Assembly (NCBI GenBank): GCA_913062625.1
Contig: CAJXWP010000006.1
Location: 20,479-84,478 of the forward strand
DNA length: 64,000 nt
DNA from: an uncultured Haliea sp.
GTDB lineage: Bacteria > Pseudomonadota > Gammaproteobacteria > Pseudomonadales > Halieaceae
Direction: 5' to 3'
The notes under the pieces were generated by a model, which saw only the letters and a program-made list of their open reading frames with translations, was not told where the DNA came from and made no database searches. The first letter of the stretch is position 1; the number at the start of each line of letters is the position of its first letter. This document shows, one piece after another, positions 45,713-54,691 of the stretch. The position numbers were made by a program, and so were the translations under genes.

Positions 45713-46984
45713 ATGATGAACTTTGATATCCCCGAGTACTTGATCAGCTACCTGCAGGACCTCGACAACTTTATCGAAAGTGAGATTCTACCGCTGCAGA
45801 TGCAGGATGATAACAATCGATTCTTTGACCATCGGCGCGAAGATGCACGCACCGACTGGGATAGGAATGGGCTACCCAACGAACAATGGGAAGAGTTGCT
45901 AATGGAAGCCAAGCAGCGGGCTGATGCCGCAGGGCACTTTCGCTTTTCCTCACCCAAAAAGTACGGGGGTAAAGACGGCAGCAATTTAGAAATGGCAATC
46001 ATCCGTGAACACCTTGCCTGCAGGGGACTCGGACTGCACAACGACTTGCAGAATGAACACTCCATCGTCGGCAACAATGTTGGATTATTGTTAATGATTG
46101 AGTATGGGTCTGCACAGCAGAAAATCGAATGGATCGATGACCTGTGTGAAAGTCGTCGCTATTTTACGTTCGGCATTACAGAGACGGCCCATGGATCAGA
46201 TGCGACACATATGGGAACCTTTGCCACACGCAACGATGATACGTGGACCATTAATGGCGAAAAGTCTTGGAATACCGGCATTCATCGTGCGGGTCATATT
46301 CTCGTCATTGCGCGAACCAGCGGCGACGCTGGCGACGCTAGCGGCCTCACGGCCTTTCTTGTACCGACGGACACTCACGGATTTAAAATCGAGGAAATGT
46401 TGTGGACATTCAATATGCCGACGGATCACGGCAGGGTATCTTTTACGGATATGAAGGTTCCGGACAGCTGCATTCTTGGCGGTGAGGGCAAGGCTCTGCA
46501 GGTGGTGCAGCACTTTTTTAATGAAAATCGTATCCGCCAAGCTGCCTCCTCACTAGGCGCAGCTCAATACTGTATTAACGAATCTGTAAACTATGCAATG
46601 CAGCGAGCGCCCTTTGGGAAACCTCTGTCGGCCAACCAAGGGATTCAATTCCCTTTGGTGGAGTTACAAACTCAAGCAGAAATGCTGCGCGCCCTCATCC
46701 ACAAAACGGCCTGGCAAATGGACACTAAGGGCGCTTTTTCGGTATCCGACAAGATATCGATGTGCAACTTTGTCGCCAACCGACTGTGCTGCGATGCTGC
46801 CGATCAGGCCATGCAAGTGCATGGCGGGCTCGGTTATTCCCGTCACGCGCCGTTCGAGCATATTTATCGCCATCATCGCCGCTATCGGATTACCGAAGGC
46901 ACTGAAGAAATACAAAAGCGCCGGGTCGCCGGCTATATGTTTGGATTCATGGACAGAAAAGCGCCCAAGGGAGTCAACCTCTAA
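45713..46984 (+). CDS. Acyl-CoA dehydrogenase family protein
   Basis: A 423-residue acyl-CoA dehydrogenase from ATG 45713. Features seen are FGITETAHGSDATHMGTFAT, the INGEKSWNTGIHRAGHILVI block, AMQVHGGLGYSRHAPFEHIY and ITEGTEEIQKRRVAGYMFG. Unlike the pair at 27860 to 30184, it keeps EGT in the position of the catalytic Glu. Length and the long N-terminus resemble the long-chain or FadE-like group used by lipid-degrading actinobacteria and marine gammaproteobacteria. It converges on the DUF6285/phosphotransferase pair. Confidence 0.88.
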   Translation: MMNFDIPEYLISYLQDLDNFIESEILPLQMQDDNNRFFDHRREDARTDWDRNGLPNEQWEELLMEAKQRADAAGHFRFSSPKKYGGKDGSNLEMAIIREHLACRGLGLHNDLQNEHSIVGNNVGLLLMIEYGSAQQKIEWIDDLCESRRYFTFGITETAHGSDATHMGTFATRNDDTWTINGEKSWNTGIHRAGHILVIARTSGDAGDASGLTAFLVPTDTHGFKIEEMLWTFNMPTDHGRVSFTDMKVPDSCILGGEGKALQVVQHFFNENRIRQAASSLGAAQYCINESVNYAMQRAPFGKPLSANQGIQFPLVELQTQAEMLRALIHKTAWQMDTKGAFSVSDKISMCNFVANRLCCDAADQAMQVHGGLGYSRHAPFEHIYRHHRRYRITEGTEEIQKRRVAGYMFGFMDRKAPKGVNL

Positions 46985-47089
46985 GCAGTATACAGCAACG
47001 CATTCACATTATATTCTGGGTACGGCTTATTGCCTCGAGGTCGAAGTTTTTTCGTCGCCGATATAGAGACAGGGGGCAGTTCTAGGCTT

Positions 47090-47461
47090 TTATTGTGTCC
47101 ACCGCGCTCTGGCCTGGCGCAATCCGGAGTATTTTGGGTTATCAATGGCGCAGGCGTGTAACGTCCGCTGCCTGAGATAGGAGAGAATTCGCTCGTCCGC
47201 CACCATAGAACCATCACGGAGGGCAAGCGCAATTTGCTGCGTGACAGGCCCCGCACGCTCATCAAGGTTAAGCGTGCAGGCTATTCTCGTGTCAAGCTCT
47301 GCTAAACCGGCACCCATCTCCAGCTCCCTGGCCACAATACCCAAGGCATTGGCCGCCACCCTGGTGGTATACGCCTTAAAGCCATCTAACTCGGGCAATA
47401 CCTCCTCACGCAAAAACTGACGGACGGCCGTTAGCAGCTCTATCGAATCTGTGCCGCTCAA
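47090..47461 (-). CDS. DUF6285 domain-containing protein
   Basis: A 123-residue soluble, helical protein. ELLTAVRQFLREEVLPELDG and RVAANALGIVAREL are the recognisable family segments. DUF6285 has no known function but is habitually encoded directly after an APH-like phosphotransferase in acyl-CoA metabolism loci, exactly as here. It overlaps the phosphotransferase stop by 4 nt. A partner or accessory role to that kinase-like protein is the natural inference. Confidence 0.75.
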   Translation of the reverse strand: MSGTDSIELLTAVRQFLREEVLPELDGFKAYTTRVAANALGIVARELEMGAGLAELDTRIACTLNLDERAGPVTQQIALALRDGSMVADERILSYLRQRTLHACAIDNPKYSGLRQARARWTQ

Positions 47462-48519
47462 TCGGACTCTCCTTCTATTAGCAGCAGCAGGTCGATTTCT
47501 GCCTCCGATAGGCGCCTACCCACCGCTGCCCTCTCTAGGCTGGGATCCTCTCCATTTCGATACATCTCCAACATGCGAAGACACACCATGCCCCAGGATA
47601 GAGCCGCATGCACCTGCCAATAATGAATATCTGCCATCGTGGGCGCTATACCGGTGACCGACTCATAACCCGCCAAAAGGTCTGCATAGTCACCAAAACC
47701 GCCCACCGGCTTGGGCGAGCCAAACCGCCAGACATTGGCGCAGATATAACCTAGGTCCTGTATCGGATCACCCAAGTGCGCCAGCTCCCAATCTAATACG
47801 GCGACCAGTCCGCCCTCGTCTACCAATAAATTGCCATTGCGAAAGTCTCCATGCACCAGCGTGCGCTGCGGGCCTCGACGCGGCTTATCCCGCAGCCAGT
47901 TGAGACCCAACTGCAGCACAGGGGACAGATTTTCGTGCGTATCAAGCAGCTCTTGAGCGCGCTGAAACAGCAGCATACCGCTGTGATCGGCTAAACCTAT
48001 CGGTAGCAATTCTAGCGGAATCTTATGAATGCGACCGAGAGTCTGGCCACACTGAAAAGCCAGTCGCTCGCGCGCTTCTCGATAACATTCGTCGGCCAGC
48101 AAACGAAAAGGCAGGGCCTCGCCCCGTTCTCGACTCATAATATAGCCTTGCCCCAGCGTATGCTCAGGGCAAAGAACTAATCGCACAACAGGAACAGGAA
48201 CCCCGTATCCGCCAGCGACAGCGATCAGTGTGGCCTCATCCTTGAGAGTGAGTTCGCCCACCGCGCCCTCAAAGTCGCAGGCCTGGCCGGGCAATCGTCG
48301 CAAAATCAAAGGCTCAGCCCCCGCGGGCCCCACCCAGTCAAAAGACCACGTCTCCATATTCGCACCGCCGGAAAGCCGTTCCAGACCCTCAATGCTTGCG
48401 CTATTAGCAAGCGCGGTTTGATCGGCGCCTGAAAGTGCTGCTCGCAGACAATCAGCCATGCTTTCAACATTAGATACGCCCGTCAGCTCTTTTTGCATCA
48501 ACCTATCGCTCCCTGTCAT
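47458..48519 (-). CDS. Phosphotransferase family protein (APH/ACAD10-like)
   Basis: A 353-residue kinase-fold protein. The Gly-rich start is RLSGGANMETWSFDW; the catalytic loop is LVHGDFRNGNLLVDEGG and the metal Asp is AVLDWELAHLGDPIQDLGY. Proteins of this type resemble the ACAD10/11 kinase domain, which phosphorylates 4-hydroxy fatty acyl-CoAs, so an acyl-CoA substrate is plausible. The start ATG at 48519 has a perfect GGAGG six bases upstream; a start at 48573 is rejected. The ribosome-binding site and start lie inside the CaiB remnant. Confidence 0.88.
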   Translation of the reverse strand: MTGSDRLMQKELTGVSNVESMADCLRAALSGADQTALANSASIEGLERLSGGANMETWSFDWVGPAGAEPLILRRLPGQACDFEGAVGELTLKDEATLIAVAGGYGVPVPVVRLVLCPEHTLGQGYIMSRERGEALPFRLLADECYREARERLAFQCGQTLGRIHKIPLELLPIGLADHSGMLLFQRAQELLDTHENLSPVLQLGLNWLRDKPRRGPQRTLVHGDFRNGNLLVDEGGLVAVLDWELAHLGDPIQDLGYICANVWRFGSPKPVGGFGDYADLLAGYESVTGIAPTMADIHYWQVHAALSWGMVCLRMLEMYRNGEDPSLERAAVGRRLSEAEIDLLLLIEGESD

Positions 48520-48799
48520 AAAGCGCCTCCAGAATGCCCATGACGCCGAGCATACCGCCACCAAGATCGCCAATAGGGATTCCCGCTCGCACCGGATGCG
48601 TCCAATCAGAACCGATAATGGACATCCCGTTCAGCGAGTTTTCAGGATCGGTTGCCCGCAATTTGCGAGTTTTCTCGCCGGTGAGAGGTTCAGCTTTAAT
48701 CGGCTTCGCCCCCAGATCGGCAAGGATCATGCCTGCATCCTGCCCAGCCAACAGATGTGTTAGGCCTAATACGCGCACGCCAACTAGCGGGTTGTTCAT
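48503..48799 (-). pseudogene. CaiB/BaiF CoA-transferase remnant with internal deletion
   Basis: A 98-codon frame. It begins like a family III CoA-transferase (VGVRVLGLTHLLAGQDAGMI, then LADLGAKPIKAEPLTGEKTR) but jumps after about 50 residues to a later block of the same family (HPVRAGIPIGDLGGGMLGVM, then ILEALYDRER). It stops there. By comparison with the intact copy at 22444, roughly 130 central residues and the whole C-terminal half are missing. One frame survives across the deletion. Activity is very unlikely. The downstream phosphotransferase start overlaps its 3' end. Confidence 0.72.
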
Positions 48800-48824
48800 T
48801 ACGCCGTCCCGATAAGGTATAGGG

Positions 48825-49001
48825 CTAGAAGTAGCTGTCGAACAACGACAGCACCAGCATCAGCCCCACTAATGGAATCAGCCAGCGTTGCAACTGTGCC
48901 AAGCGTTGTGGGTCTGCCGGTTTCGCAAAGCGTTCGCCCAACACTACCATCAGCGCAACACCGGCAAAAATCAGTAACAGTATCAGCAATACAGTATTCA
49001 G
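48825..49001 (-). CDS. Small two-helix membrane protein, probable CTG start
   Basis: A 58-residue hydrophobic protein: NTVLLILLLIFAGVALMVVL, a polar loop with GERFAKPADPQRLAQLQRW, then LIPLVGLMLVLSLFDSYF. Two membrane helices are expected. The frame has no ATG at its beginning; CTG at 49001 lies 8 nt after a strong AGGGAGG (49010 to 49016). A TTG four codons later is the alternative. Small proteins of this layout are known in related genera, but I cannot name a function. It sits between the FadH-like gene and the CaiB remnant. Confidence 0.6.
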   Translation of the reverse strand: MNTVLLILLLIFAGVALMVVLGERFAKPADPQRLAQLQRWLIPLVGLMLVLSLFDSYF

Positions 49002-49041
49002 CGATTATTCCTCCCTAACGTCCTAGTGTGCAGACTCGCGC

Positions 49042-51162
49042 CTATAACGATCGCGCCACGGCGTGAGCGCTGTGGATAGCACCCTCAATATAGCCTACCC
49101 CGTCGCAATCGCCCGCCGTATGTGTTTCAAAACCGAGCTTCTGGCTCAATTCGGCCAACGACAAATCGCCCGTGGCGCCGCTGGCCAAAATAACCGTGTC
49201 CGTGTCAATATCCACTTCATCCCCGTCGCACACTAGTGTCAGCGATCGCTCTTTGATGCACGACACCTCAGTCTTGTTGATCAACACGACGCCCAACTGC
49301 TGTAAGTCTTCAAGTATCCGCCAGCGCCTTACGATGGCTAATTCCGTACCGAACTTTTCGCCTGCTTCGACAACGGTCACCTCGCGCCCACGCTCTGCCA
49401 AAAATTCCGCCAACTCCAGACCCACGAGTCCACCGCCGACAATACTCACGCATTTACCCACCGGCATCCACAGGTAACTGAGCTGCCTCAACCAATGCGC
49501 GTTTTTAGTGATCCCTAGCAAGCCTGCCATGGACAAAAGTACACGCTGCCAAGCGCAGAGTTTATCGCGCACTGACACCGGATCGCTACCCGTCATCAAT
49601 GCACGCAACTGATCGCCACTGAAGACATGGTCTTGCGCTACGCCAGGAATAGGCAGTGTGTCTCTGCGCGCACCTGTAGCGACTACCACGACATCCGGCG
49701 CCAGTGCATGCAAGCAACCACGATCGAGCCTTGTACTCAAACGGATATCCACACCGAGCTGCCTTACCTGCCCCGCAAGATACTCAATCAGTTTGCCATT
49801 TTCCGGATAGACAACAGAAGAAAAAAATAGGGTGCCACCCAAATCTGCACTCTGCTCCACTAGCGTAACGCGATGTCCACGAAGGGCTGCCACCCGCGCA
49901 GTTTCCATGCCGGCCGGACCTCCCCCTACCACAAGCACATGCCGTGTCTGCGGCGCGGGCAGCAGCACAATCTCATGCTCATAACCGGTGCGAGCATTCA
50001 CGGCACAATGCACATGATCATTGACAAAGATCCGACTGACACAGGTATAACAATAAATACACGGACGTATGGCTTCCTGCTGTCCATGCATTAATTTATT
50101 GGGCAACTGTGGGTCGGCGAGCAACTTACGACCCATGGCAATAAAGTCAGCATCACCGCGCTCTAATACCTGCTCAGCAACTTCTGGCTCTATTCGCCCG
50201 ACGGCGATCACAGGGATACGCAACCGAGCCTTAATCGTTGCTGCAAACGAAAGATAACCACCGCTACGATGTACCAGTGGCGCCTCAGTAAAAGCAGCAC
50301 CGGAAGACGGATTCGCATAAGCGCTAACATGCATTGCATCGGCACCGGCAGCCTCAGCCAGCACAGACGTCTCAACGGCGTCGGCAAGACATATCCCTCC
50401 CTCAACGCGATACTCCAAGGCATCTATACGACACCACACGGGGAAATCACTGCCTGCCCTGATCTTCACTGCTTCGATGACTTCTACAAGCAGACGTGCG
50501 CGATTGCGAAGACAACCGCCATATTCATCGTCGCGACGGTTGATACTGGGGGAAAGAAACTCAGACAGAATATAGCCGTGGCCGGCATGCAATTCAACAC
50601 CCTCGAAACCAGCACGCCGGGCTCGGTCTGCGGCTTCAGCGAAATGCTCTATAAGCTCACGAATATCATCATGATCTGCAACCTTATACTCAACCTTCGC
50701 ACCCTTTTTACTATAAGACTTAACGAACGCTGACATTTCTGCGGACGTCAAAGCGGCGCCCATTTCATCGCGTGATTTATCAGGAATAGAAGGTACGAGC
50801 ATAGGGCGACCCGCGGCAATATCACAGACCGCCACCTTACCCGCATGTTGCAACTGTACCGCAGCTCGACAGCCATGCCGTTTGATGCGCGCAGCTAGCT
50901 CGCGCAGACCGGGCAAAAACTCATCAGAGGAAATCGCCACTTGATTGGGATTGCAAGCACCCGCTGGCCAGGCAATTGACGCCACCCCGACAATCAGCAT
51001 TCCAGCACCGCCTTGGGCACGAGCCTCATAGTAAGCCTGAATACGCTCGCCACAGTGTCCGCTCACTTCGGACAAATTGCTGCCCATGGGCGTCATGACA
51101 ATACGATTACGCAATTCCAGGTCGCCGATCTTCCCACTGGACAATAAGTTCTTATACGTCAC
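49042..51162 (-). CDS. FAD/FMN/4Fe-4S oxidoreductase, 2,4-dienoyl-CoA reductase (FadH)-like
   Basis: A 706-residue, three-part flavoprotein. The N-terminal OYE barrel has GFEGVELHAGHGYILSEFLS and NRRDDEYGGCLRNRARL. The 4Fe-4S motif is CIYCYTC followed 11 residues later by Cys. FAD and NAD(P) domains follow with VLVVGGGPAGMETARVAALR and SIVGGGLVGLELAEFLAERG. The domain order is that of E. coli FadH (671 residues). An insertion with VEYKVADHDDIRELIEHF precedes the barrel signature. The substrate may be a dienoyl-CoA or a cyclic enone. It is the first gene of a leftward run ending with DUF6285. Confidence 0.88.
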   Translation of the reverse strand: MTYKNLLSSGKIGDLELRNRIVMTPMGSNLSEVSGHCGERIQAYYEARAQGGAGMLIVGVASIAWPAGACNPNQVAISSDEFLPGLRELAARIKRHGCRAAVQLQHAGKVAVCDIAAGRPMLVPSIPDKSRDEMGAALTSAEMSAFVKSYSKKGAKVEYKVADHDDIRELIEHFAEAADRARRAGFEGVELHAGHGYILSEFLSPSINRRDDEYGGCLRNRARLLVEVIEAVKIRAGSDFPVWCRIDALEYRVEGGICLADAVETSVLAEAAGADAMHVSAYANPSSGAAFTEAPLVHRSGGYLSFAATIKARLRIPVIAVGRIEPEVAEQVLERGDADFIAMGRKLLADPQLPNKLMHGQQEAIRPCIYCYTCVSRIFVNDHVHCAVNARTGYEHEIVLLPAPQTRHVLVVGGGPAGMETARVAALRGHRVTLVEQSADLGGTLFFSSVVYPENGKLIEYLAGQVRQLGVDIRLSTRLDRGCLHALAPDVVVVATGARRDTLPIPGVAQDHVFSGDQLRALMTGSDPVSVRDKLCAWQRVLLSMAGLLGITKNAHWLRQLSYLWMPVGKCVSIVGGGLVGLELAEFLAERGREVTVVEAGEKFGTELAIVRRWRILEDLQQLGVVLINKTEVSCIKERSLTLVCDGDEVDIDTDTVILASGATGDLSLAELSQKLGFETHTAGDCDGVGYIEGAIHSAHAVARSL

Positions 51163-51267
51163 AGGACCCTACCTCCTTGTCACAAAGCGCACGAGTGTGG
51201 GCGATGAATTTAAATCGCACTAAACCCCGACTGATCAACCGACCTGCTTGCTTAGATGGTCTTTATT

Positions 51268-51288
51268 CTCACTCACTCACTCACTCAC
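51268..51288. repeat. Tetranucleotide repeat (CTCA)5
   Basis: Five tandem CTCA units. The stop codon of the carbonic anhydrase gene (51285 to 51287) lies at the gene-proximal end of the run, so slippage beyond it would not change the protein. Confidence 0.9.
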
Positions 51289-51917
51289 GCGTCTATGCGA
51301 TAGGCGTCCGCAACCTGTTCTAGGCTATCGACGGTGCAATTGAGATCTTTCAGAAGGCCATCCTTGAGACTGTAAACCCAACCGTGTACTGCTAGTGGCT
51401 GACCGCGCTGCCAGGCATTTTGCACAATAGTCGTATGACACACATTAGATACTTGGGAGATGACGTTGAGCTCGCACAGCAACTCTAGTCGTTGAGTCTT
51501 ATCCTCGATCGCATCAAGCTGCAACTGGTGATGGTGCTGTACGTCCTTAATATTGCGCAGCCAGTTATCAATCAATCCGTTGTCCGCATTTTCGTAGGCT
51601 GCGGCAACACCGCCGCAGCCATAATGACCCACTACCATCACATGCTTAACTTGCAACACATCGACCGCGTACTGCAATACCGTGAGGCAATTCAAGTCTG
51701 TATGTACGACCATATTAGCGACATTACGATGCACGAAAACTTCACCAGGCATCAGCCCCACAATCTGGTTGGCCGGCACCCTGCTGTCAGAACAGCCTAT
51801 CCATAAATAGTCAGGGCTTTGCTGTGCAGACAGCTTTTCAAAAAACAGCGGATCGCTAGTTTTGACACTAAGCGCCCAATCCCGATTTTTTTCAAATAGA
51901 ACGTCAAGCTTACTCAC
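51285..51917 (-). CDS. can: Beta-class carbonic anhydrase
   Basis: Zinc enzyme interconverting CO2 and bicarbonate, 210 residues, close to E. coli Can (220). Zinc ligands are visible in WIGCSDSRVPANQIVGL (Cys, Asp) and VGHYGCGGVAAAYE (His, Cys). The C-terminal VHGWVYSLKDGLLKDLNCTV is characteristic. It is transcribed leftwards, divergent from the kinase-like gene at 52135. It probably supplies bicarbonate for carboxylation steps such as those in fatty acid synthesis. Confidence 0.95.
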   Translation of the reverse strand: MSKLDVLFEKNRDWALSVKTSDPLFFEKLSAQQSPDYLWIGCSDSRVPANQIVGLMPGEVFVHRNVANMVVHTDLNCLTVLQYAVDVLQVKHVMVVGHYGCGGVAAAYENADNGLIDNWLRNIKDVQHHHQLQLDAIEDKTQRLELLCELNVISQVSNVCHTTIVQNAWQRGQPLAVHGWVYSLKDGLLKDLNCTVDSLEQVADAYRIDA

Positions 51918-52077
51918 GGCAATTCCTCAAAAAACCACAATACTGAGGCGAGATTACCCCACACAGTCACCATCTCAGGCCATCACATCGTCAACGGTTT
52001 TGTTACCCACTATCTGCATCCGCCATGCATTATGTCTATTTTTCGCCATGATACAGCACAGCCTGAACATATCCGTG

Positions 52078-52106
52078 TTGGATAAAGAGTGTAAGCGGCC
52101 TATACT
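52078..52106 (+). promoter_or_regulatory. Putative sigma-70 promoter for the kinase-like gene
   Basis: TTGGAT at 52078 to 52083 and TATACT at 52101 to 52106 with 17 nt between. The start at 52135 lies about 22 nt after the expected transcription start. This supports the short version of the protein over longer frames from 51862 or 52048. Confidence 0.6.
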
Positions 52107-52134
52107 AATCATGCAATCGCAAGAGGCAATGCCA

Positions 52135-53022
52135 ATGGTTAGCGCACTGCCGCGCAACATCCAGTTGAAGCTACAGCAGACCCTTTCGCAGTGGCCGCAC
52201 TGGCACTGCACTCCTGAGCTGACTCGCGTCCCAAACGTCGTCCGCGTCCTAACGCCCGGCATCAGCAATTTTAGCGTGCTGGTAGAATCGGGGCAGCATT
52301 TCGTCGTCCGCATCGATGGGCTAGACCCTGCCTCTAACGGGCTCAACCGCCAAACGGAATGGCGTGCGCTGCAAGCGGCCCACAGTGCCGGATTAGCGCC
52401 GCAACCACGGTACTTTAATCCTGAACTGGGCAGTCTCGTTTGCGACTATCTGGCGCCGGAAGCGGCATATAACGCCGATATGACTCAGGTTGGTCAGCTA
52501 CTGCGTGCCATACATCAACTGCCTGCGCGGCATCATCGTCTAAATCTGGTCGAACGGATTCTGCAGTATGAAAAGCGGCTGGAACGCAACAGTCGGCCAC
52601 TGAATGCTGACCTGCGAAAAAGTGGAGACCAGGTGTCAGGGATTCTATCGGAGATTAACCACCAGCCATGCACTCCAGTTCTGTGTCATAACGACTTGCT
52701 CCAGGCCAATCGACTTTACAGCGCTGGCAGGCTGTGGGCTATCGATTGGGAATACTGCGCCATGGGAAGCCCTTGGTATGATCTCGCGGTCATTGCAAAC
52801 GGTGATCTCTTGTCTAAGGCGGACACAGACGCCCTGATGACGGCCTATTTAGGCCGAGCTCCCGATGCTCGGGAGAGAGGCCTACTGAACCAATACAGCT
52901 GCATTTACGGTTACTTGGAACTGCTTTGGTACCTGGCATTGGACAAACCGGTTTTGACCGCTGAGGCTATCGAAGAAAAATCGGCTGCACTGATGACCAA
53001 ACTCTCACAAGGTTCCAGCTAA
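52135..53022 (+). CDS. Phosphotransferase family protein (thiamine/choline-kinase-like)
   Basis: About 295 residues with an APH/choline-kinase fold. It shows RVLTPGISNFSVLVESGQHF with a lysine-free VVRIDG strand, then the catalytic loop PVLCHNDLLQANRLYS and the metal Asp in LWAIDWEYCAMGSPWYDLAV. The WEY-x-GSPWYDLA block is typical of bacterial choline/thiamine-kinase-like proteins. The start ATG at 52135 has GAGG 8 nt upstream and lies just after a good promoter. The substrate is not determined. It overlaps the convergent yajQ gene by 4 nt. Confidence 0.82.
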   Translation: MVSALPRNIQLKLQQTLSQWPHWHCTPELTRVPNVVRVLTPGISNFSVLVESGQHFVVRIDGLDPASNGLNRQTEWRALQAAHSAGLAPQPRYFNPELGSLVCDYLAPEAAYNADMTQVGQLLRAIHQLPARHHRLNLVERILQYEKRLERNSRPLNADLRKSGDQVSGILSEINHQPCTPVLCHNDLLQANRLYSAGRLWAIDWEYCAMGSPWYDLAVIANGDLLSKADTDALMTAYLGRAPDARERGLLNQYSCIYGYLELLWYLALDKPVLTAEAIEEKSAALMTKLSQGSS

Positions 53023-53501
53023 TCGCGAAAATTACTGAACTGCAGCGGCGCACCGTTGTCTTCCTCTCGCAACAGCGCCATCACCTGCTGTAAATCGTCG
53101 CGTTTCTTCCCTGTAACCCGAACCTGGTCGCCCTGAATCTGAGCCTGAACCTTGAGTTTTGCGTCCTTAATTCGCTTAACGATTGCCTTGCACTGGGCGG
53201 AGTCGAGTCCGTGTCTCAGCACTACGGTCGCGCGCACGGTCTTGCCCGTCGTCAGCATGTCTGAGACATCCATCGCGGCGGGATCAATGTCGCATTTGAT
53301 CAGCGCAGCGCGCAACATATCTTCCATCTGGCTCACCTGAAACTCCGCTTCGGCGGTCATCACCACGCTACGCTCTTCACGTTCAAAGGAGGCCTCAATA
53401 CCCTTGAAATCAAAGCGGTTAGCCACAATCCTTGCGGCCTGGTCCACCGCATTCGTTAACTCGTGTATATCCACTTCCGAAACCACATCAAACGATGGCA
53501 T
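53019..53501 (-). CDS. yajQ: YajQ family nucleotide-binding protein
   Basis: A 160-residue protein with two ferredoxin-like halves. MPSFDVVSEVDIHELTNAVD and RFDFKGIEASFEREE are signature segments, and the C-terminal AKLKVQAQIQGDQVRVTGKK completes the match. Family members bind cyclic di-GMP in Xanthomonas, or tRNA and nucleotides in other reports. It is a single-gene unit, convergent with the kinase-like gene. Confidence 0.95.
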   Translation of the reverse strand: MPSFDVVSEVDIHELTNAVDQAARIVANRFDFKGIEASFEREERSVVMTAEAEFQVSQMEDMLRAALIKCDIDPAAMDVSDMLTTGKTVRATVVLRHGLDSAQCKAIVKRIKDAKLKVQAQIQGDQVRVTGKKRDDLQQVMALLREEDNGAPLQFSNFRD

Positions 53502-53582
53502 AGTGTCTCTCTCCGAATCCGCTAAAAATAGGAACTACATAGTAATGCGCCGCGATCAGTTTTCAACACCACTGCGCCCATT

Positions 53583-54485
53583 TTGACTGCAGGGGAGCCA
53601 CACTGGCATATACTGGGTGCCGGTGCCATGGGCTGCCTTTACGCTGCACATCTTCGCAGCAGCGAATGCAATATTACGCTGCTCATGCGCAAAGGAACAC
53701 CACAGGCATCGCTGCCCCTCATCATAGATCGCAACGGTACACGCAGCGAACAACAGTTGCCAGTTGTGACGCCTGAGAATCAGGAGACCATCTCCCATTT
53801 ACTGGTAACAACGAAGGCTTATGATGTGCACGACGCTGTGGCGAGCATTGTCCATCTTCTATGCGAGAACAGCCTGATAGTGATAATGGTCAACGGCATG
53901 GGCCTCGCTGAGCAGCTATCCAAAGACTGGCCACACCTAAACCTTTTTTTCGGCACCACGACCGAAGGAGCTTATTGCATATCACCACAGCACATACGGC
54001 ATACCGGCCGCGGAGAGACCCGCATTGGCCGACAGGGCCAGCACGAGCCACCCCTGTGGTTTGACCCATGGTCGCGTGCGATGGATTCATGCTTATGGGA
54101 CAGCAATATTGAGGCGGCACAGTGGTCAAAATTGGCCATTAATTGCATCATCAACCCACTCACCGCGGTACATAACTGCACGAACGGCGAGCTGGGCCAG
54201 CGCAGGGAATTGATGGCACACGTCGCAACCCTGTGTGACGAGGTCTCCCAGATCACTCGCGCCGCTGGTTTTGCACAGATTGCAACTGCATTGCCACAGC
54301 GAGTCGCGGGCGTCATTGCGGGAACTGCGCGCAATCGTTCTTCCATGCTGCAGGATGTCGAGGGCGGTCGGCGTACCGAAATCGACTATATCACCGGGTT
54401 CCTGCTTCGAGTCGCCGACCAGCATGGCATTGATGCCCCTCACAACCGCGCGCTATTGAAGCGCATAAAAAGCTATAAATACTGA
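53583..54485 (+). CDS. panE: Ketopantoate reductase family protein (PanE/ApbA)
   Basis: NADPH-dependent reductase of 2-dehydropantoate in pantothenate/CoA synthesis, 300 residues. The cofactor motif is HILGAGAMGCLYAAHL. KLAINCIINPLTAVHNCTNG holds the catalytic Lys and the substrate Asn residues. EIDYITGFLLRVADQHGIDA is the conserved C-terminal helix. No ATG opens the frame; TTG at 53583 is the best start, without a clear ribosome-binding site. Family members also reduce other 2-oxoacids, so the pathway assignment is likely rather than certain. Confidence 0.87.
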   Translation: MTAGEPHWHILGAGAMGCLYAAHLRSSECNITLLMRKGTPQASLPLIIDRNGTRSEQQLPVVTPENQETISHLLVTTKAYDVHDAVASIVHLLCENSLIVIMVNGMGLAEQLSKDWPHLNLFFGTTTEGAYCISPQHIRHTGRGETRIGRQGQHEPPLWFDPWSRAMDSCLWDSNIEAAQWSKLAINCIINPLTAVHNCTNGELGQRRELMAHVATLCDEVSQITRAAGFAQIATALPQRVAGVIAGTARNRSSMLQDVEGGRRTEIDYITGFLLRVADQHGIDAPHNRALLKRIKSYKY

Positions 54486-54580
54486 CGTTCTGTCGCTGAC
54501 AACCAGGCGACCCATCGCATTTTTCTTAGCGATCACAATGGTCTCGCTGGTAGTTTTAGGTTACCGCGAGATTCGTGCTG

Positions 54581-54602
54581 GGCGGCAGTTTATACAGCCG
54601 CC
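54581..54602. repeat. Inverted repeat between convergent genes
   Basis: GGCGGC and GCCGCC separated by 10 nt, in the 206-nt gap between panE and the convergent kinase gene. It could fold as a hairpin on either transcript but lacks a run of T on either side, so an intrinsic terminator is not demonstrated. Confidence 0.45.
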
Positions 54603-54691
54603 TTGAAAATTGAATGGGGTGTGGGACAAACCACTGTATTTCGGGTCACCTATGATGCTGATGTCGGTCTGTACCGTCGCATTCGCGTAAA

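Noticed and set aside
51862..52134. Long N-terminal extension of the kinase-like gene at 52135
   Set aside because: It overlaps the divergent carbonic anhydrase start and lies upstream of the predicted promoter.
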